Program-made: the position numbers and the translations under genes
Shown here: piece after piece, positions 5,654-5,793 of the stretch
How the letters are laid out: each line of letters begins with the position of its first letter
Numbering within the stretch: position 1 is the stretch's first letter
DNA from: Actinomycetes bacterium
GTDB taxonomy: Bacteria > Actinomycetota > Actinomycetes > Propionibacteriales > Propionibacteriaceae
Direction: 5' to 3'
Assembly (NCBI GenBank): GCA_023437345.1
Contig: JAEZGC010000148.1
Span: forward strand, 1 to 5,793
DNA length: 5,793 nucleotides
The notes under the pieces: model-generated
Told to the model about the DNA's origin: nothing
Seen by the model: only the letters and a program-made list of their open reading frames with translations
Database searches by the model: none

Positions 5654-5769
5654 AGCGCCTCACCGCAGCGCTGGGCGCCGTCCTCGTCCTGACCGGCTGT
5701 GTGCAACCGGCCGGACTGCGGGTGCAGGGAAGGGTCGTCGACGAGACCGTCGCGGTCACCGCCCCCTAG
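5650..5769 (+). CDS. Short lipoprotein frame; probable N-terminus of an efflux adaptor cut by an amber codon
   Basis: A 39-residue frame starts with ATG overlapping the TetR stop (ATGA). Residues 1-17 form a lipoprotein signal peptide: MKR, a hydrophobic core (about 4-15) and a lipobox LTGC with the acceptor Cys at 17. The mature part contains VQGRVVDETVAVTAP and ends at TAG (5767-5769). Beyond the TAG the same frame is open to the window edge and reads VAWPAVNL. From memory, mature N-termini of actinobacterial HlyD/MFP-type adaptors next to TetR and ABC exporter genes often run 'QGxVV...VTV.VP...VPAVNLD', so the text on both sides of the stop fits one protein. Options are a nonsense-mutated adaptor gene (pseudogene), a sequencing error, or a genuine tiny lipoprotein. 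The in-frame match makes the first two likelier. The signal peptide is confident; the family is tentative. Confidence 0.6.
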   Translation: MKRLTAALGAVLVLTGCVQPAGLRVQGRVVDETVAVTAP

Positions 5770-5793
5770 GTCGCGTGGCCGGCAGTCAACCTG

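Noticed and set aside
4807..5769. A 320-codon plus-strand gene covering the repeats, TetR region and lipoprotein
   Set aside because: It crosses the array and operator and reads the TetR gene out of frame. Only its last 39 codons, the lipoprotein frame with its own ATG, make sense.

Overview
The window looks like chromosomal DNA of a high-GC actinobacterium. GC is roughly 70% by eye, codons strongly prefer G or C in the third position, several starts are GTG, and the promoters look leaderless. The protein families are typical of Actinobacteria. A member of the Propionibacteriales or a relative is my guess; no marker gene here fixes the taxon.

Left part (1-4470, minus strand): three co-oriented genes are read right to left. 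They are a PrsW-type intramembrane protease (3061-4470), a dynamin-like P-loop GTPase with a C-terminal membrane hairpin (1214-3025), and a second, YfjP-like GTPase (1217 leftward, running off the window). Gaps are 35 bp and then a 4-bp GTGA overlap, so this is very probably one operon. The two GTPases share the same unusual G3 motif (D-x-P-D-x-D-S) and are probably partners in a membrane-remodelling or envelope process. The shared transcription unit suggests, but does not prove, a link to the protease.

Middle (4471-5041): this 571-bp region lies between divergent genes. It holds a G-rich tract and a leaderless-type promoter for the protease gene. It also holds an array of five 48-bp near-palindromes (4567-4984) spaced 82-105 bp apart, and then a TetR-type operator/promoter. 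The array is the least explained element of the window.

Right part (5014-5793, plus strand): a TetR/AcrR regulator starts 2 bp after a 27-bp near-perfect dyad that covers its own -10 box, so autorepression is likely. Its stop overlaps (ATGA) the start of a lipoprotein reading frame that looks like the N-terminus of an efflux periplasmic adaptor (HlyD/MFP type). That frame meets an amber codon after 39 residues but stays readable in the same frame to the window edge. It may therefore be a broken or miscalled adaptor gene at the head of a TetR-controlled export operon.
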